This document shows, piece by piece, positions 62,583 to 64,000 of a stretch of 64,000 nt of DNA. The notes beneath the pieces are model-generated. The model made no database searches, was not told where the DNA came from, and was given only the letters and a program-made list of their open reading frames with translations. The position numbers and the translations under genes are program-made. How positions within the stretch are numbered: position 1 is the stretch's first letter; each line of letters opens with the position of its first letter. This stretch comes from Ruminococcaceae bacterium R-25 (lineage in GTDB: Bacteria; Bacillota; Clostridia; Saccharofermentanales; Saccharofermentanaceae), in the NCBI GenBank assembly GCA_003149065.1, contig QGFZ01000001.1:434001-498000 (forward strand), given 5' to 3'.

Positions 62583-64000
62583 TTAGAGCATGTTTGCTCT
62601 CTTTGTAGCTTCCTCACGTCTGTGCTTGATCACGCGAGCACGGAAGATCAGCAACACGATAACCAGAAGCAGAATAAGTCCTGATAAAACTGCAAAAGTT
62701 ACCAGGATGCTCTTAACGTTCGTAAGATTTGTGAGCTTTTCAGGGTTTACCTCAACGACGCCTGCCTTTTTCTCTATTGTGACGACCAGCGTTCCTATAA
62801 GGTAGGTCTTATCTGAATAGACTTTGCATAGAGGGAGCTCTAACGTCTGTGTTTCAGCCGAGGTGTCGATGACAGCCTTGGAAAGGTCGATCCTGTTGGA
62901 GCTTCCAAGCTGTGCTCTGTAAGAAGTCGTTGTGATGAAAGGATCAAGAACGAGTCTTTGTTCTGACAGATAAAGGTTCGTATCCGCCAGAAGCTCTGAG
63001 ATCTGCTTGTGAGTCTCATCTACCAGAGGTGTGAATTCGTTTTCGGTGATCTCAACAGTGGTAAAGCTTGTGTAACCATACTCGAAAAGCTTGATGAGGT
63101 CAGCGTATCTGACATCTGAATCGGCAGCGTTGAAAACGCAGCCTACGAGTGTTCTGTTGTTTTTCTTGGCAGCGGCACAGAGCGTGTAACCTGCAGAATC
63201 GGTAAATCCGGTCTTGCCGCCGACATAGTATTCGTAACCGTAGTTGGTTGTGCTGACGAATCTGTTTGCATTTGTGAGCTCTCTCTCGCTGCTGTATTTG
63301 TTGGTTGCGCTGATTGTGTAGTTGAGCGTCTTTGCGATCTCTGAATACTTGGTGGTGGTGACCGCTTCGTTAAGGATCAGGGCCATATCGAGAGGTGTTG
63401 TAACGTTATCGGGTGAGGAAACGCCGTATGCTGAGCAAAAATGTGTGCCTGTGCATCCGATATCAGCTGCTCTGGAGTTCATGAGTTCGCAGAAATCAGC
63501 TTCGGTTCCGGCCATATACATGCCGAGAGCAAGGCTTGCGTCATTGGCGGATTTGAGGACTGCGGCATAGATCAGGTCCTTTACGCTGATCTCTTCGCCT
63601 TCCTGAAGGCCGAGCTTTACGTAGTCTCTGTCGATCTTCTTGATCGCATCAGACATCTCTTTGGTGATTGTAACTGTTTCTGTCTCGTTAAGACGCTCCA
63701 AAGCTAAAAGGATCGTCATTACCTTTGTCATTGAGGCAGGCTCTTTCTGGACATTGTAGTCCTTGCCCAAAAGGATCGTGCCGCTCGTTGCATCGTAGAG
63801 AATATAGGAAGCTGCCCTTACATTCGGAGCGTCTTCCAGTTGCTCGTTAAGGAGATCCGTTTTACGTTCATTTGCTGTAATGATGCCGTCGTTGGGGTCA
63901 TCTTGCAGTGTATCAGCGGAGAGATTTCCTCCGGCAAAGGCCCAAAGTGACGTAAAAGCAAGTAAAAAAGCTGCTATAAATGCGGTTACTCTTTTTGAGA
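62583..64000 (-). CDS. D-Ala-D-Ala carboxypeptidase (DacF/PBP5-like), 5' end beyond the window
   Basis: The frame is open from 62583 to the window edge (>472 aa), and the start lies just outside. A signal peptide (SKRVTAFIAAFLLAFTSLWAFAGG) is visible at the edge. The serine-protease-like motifs are SMTK (SxxK nucleophile), SAND (SxN) and KTGFTD (KTG), as in low-molecular-weight penicillin-binding proteins that trim peptidoglycan. A C-terminal membrane anchor ends the protein (VTFAVLSGLILLLVIVLLIF). The short start at a TTG (63770) is rejected because the signal peptide continues upstream. Confidence 0.88.
   Translation of the reverse strand, partial: SKRVTAFIAAFLLAFTSLWAFAGGNLSADTLQDDPNDGIITANERKTDLLNEQLEDAPNVRAASYILYDATSGTILLGKDYNVQKEPASMTKVMTILLALERLNETETVTITKEMSDAIKKIDRDYVKLGLQEGEEISVKDLIYAAVLKSANDASLALGMYMAGTEADFCELMNSRAADIGCTGTHFCSAYGVSSPDNVTTPLDMALILNEAVTTTKYSEIAKTLNYTISATNKYSSERELTNANRFVSTTNYGYEYYVGGKTGFTDSAGYTLCAAAKKNNRTLVGCVFNAADSDVRYADLIKLFEYGYTSFTTVEITENEFTPLVDETHKQISELLADTNLYLSEQRLVLDPFITTTSYRAQLGSSNRIDLSKAVIDTSAETQTLELPLCKVYSDKTYLIGTLVVTIEKKAGVVEVNPEKLTNLTNVKSILVTFAVLSGLILLLVIVLLIFRARVIKHRREEATKRANML

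Noticed and set aside
1-64000. tRNA or rRNA genes
   Set aside because: No cloverleaf or rRNA-like stretch was recognised by eye, including at the ICE boundary.

Overview
The window looks like a Clostridia-class Firmicute (Lachnospiraceae/Oscillospiraceae-like; family not resolved). The evidence is strong AGGAGG-type ribosome binding sites, SpoVG and AbrB homologues, a YtrA-type GntR regulator, sortase-anchored Cna-B/VaFE surface proteins, and a clostridial conjugation gene set (MobL relaxase, PrgI, DUF5688, DUF6103, DUF6075, DUF3852). No rRNA, tRNA or CRISPR array was recognised.

Positions ~1-46,200 read as a large integrative and conjugative element (ICE) loaded with defence genes. The left part (1-2,900) has the end of an unseen gene, an MvaI/BcnI-like restriction endonuclease, a TIR-domain protein and two divergent XRE regulators. 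From 2,996 to 7,600 lies a large serine recombinase followed by two smaller proteins that repeat its C-terminal module, then two ParB-like proteins. From 8,028 to 21,963 lies a complete type 1 BREX operon (brxA, brxB, brxC, pglX, pglZ, brxL) with a GIY-YIG nuclease at its end. A bidirectional terminator separates this from the conjugation genes, which are all on the minus strand (46,177 down to 22,031). These include DUF5688, HTH, VirD4, a TOPRIM protein, MobL relaxase and its RHH partner, an NlpC/P60 hydrolase, VirB4, PrgI and TrbL/VirB6-like proteins, a sortase, a ~1,980-residue surface protein (subtilase + NlpC/P60-like + Cna-B/VaFE repeats + anchor), a lipoprotein, SpoVG, a YodL/DUF3846 protein, AbrB and DUF6075.

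The most unusual item is a two-gene cassette (32,046-34,361) inside the type IV secretion operon. One gene looks like a degenerate class III nucleotide cyclase. The other carries a C-terminal diadenylate-cyclase (DisA_N-like) domain with a DGA motif and an altered RHR motif. The cassette is AT-rich, has its own ribosome binding sites and terminator, and separates VirB4 from the rest of the secretion genes. I infer a cyclic-nucleotide signalling or defence system.

The ICE probably ends between ~46,180 and 46,570, where a truncated PAS-domain gene remnant follows. Next come a ~334-bp element of five ~52-bp palindromic repeats bounded by 10-bp inverted repeats (46,993-47,326) and then ordinary chromosome. 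The chromosomal part holds several proteins sharing an N-terminal zinc ribbon, a CrtI-like flavoprotein with a reductase-ferredoxin-membrane fusion, and a CPBP protease/GntR/DUF5808 operon with a clear promoter and operator. It ends with DUF3592, zinc-ribbon/LRR, AraC-GyrI, Fur-family and D-Ala-D-Ala carboxypeptidase genes.
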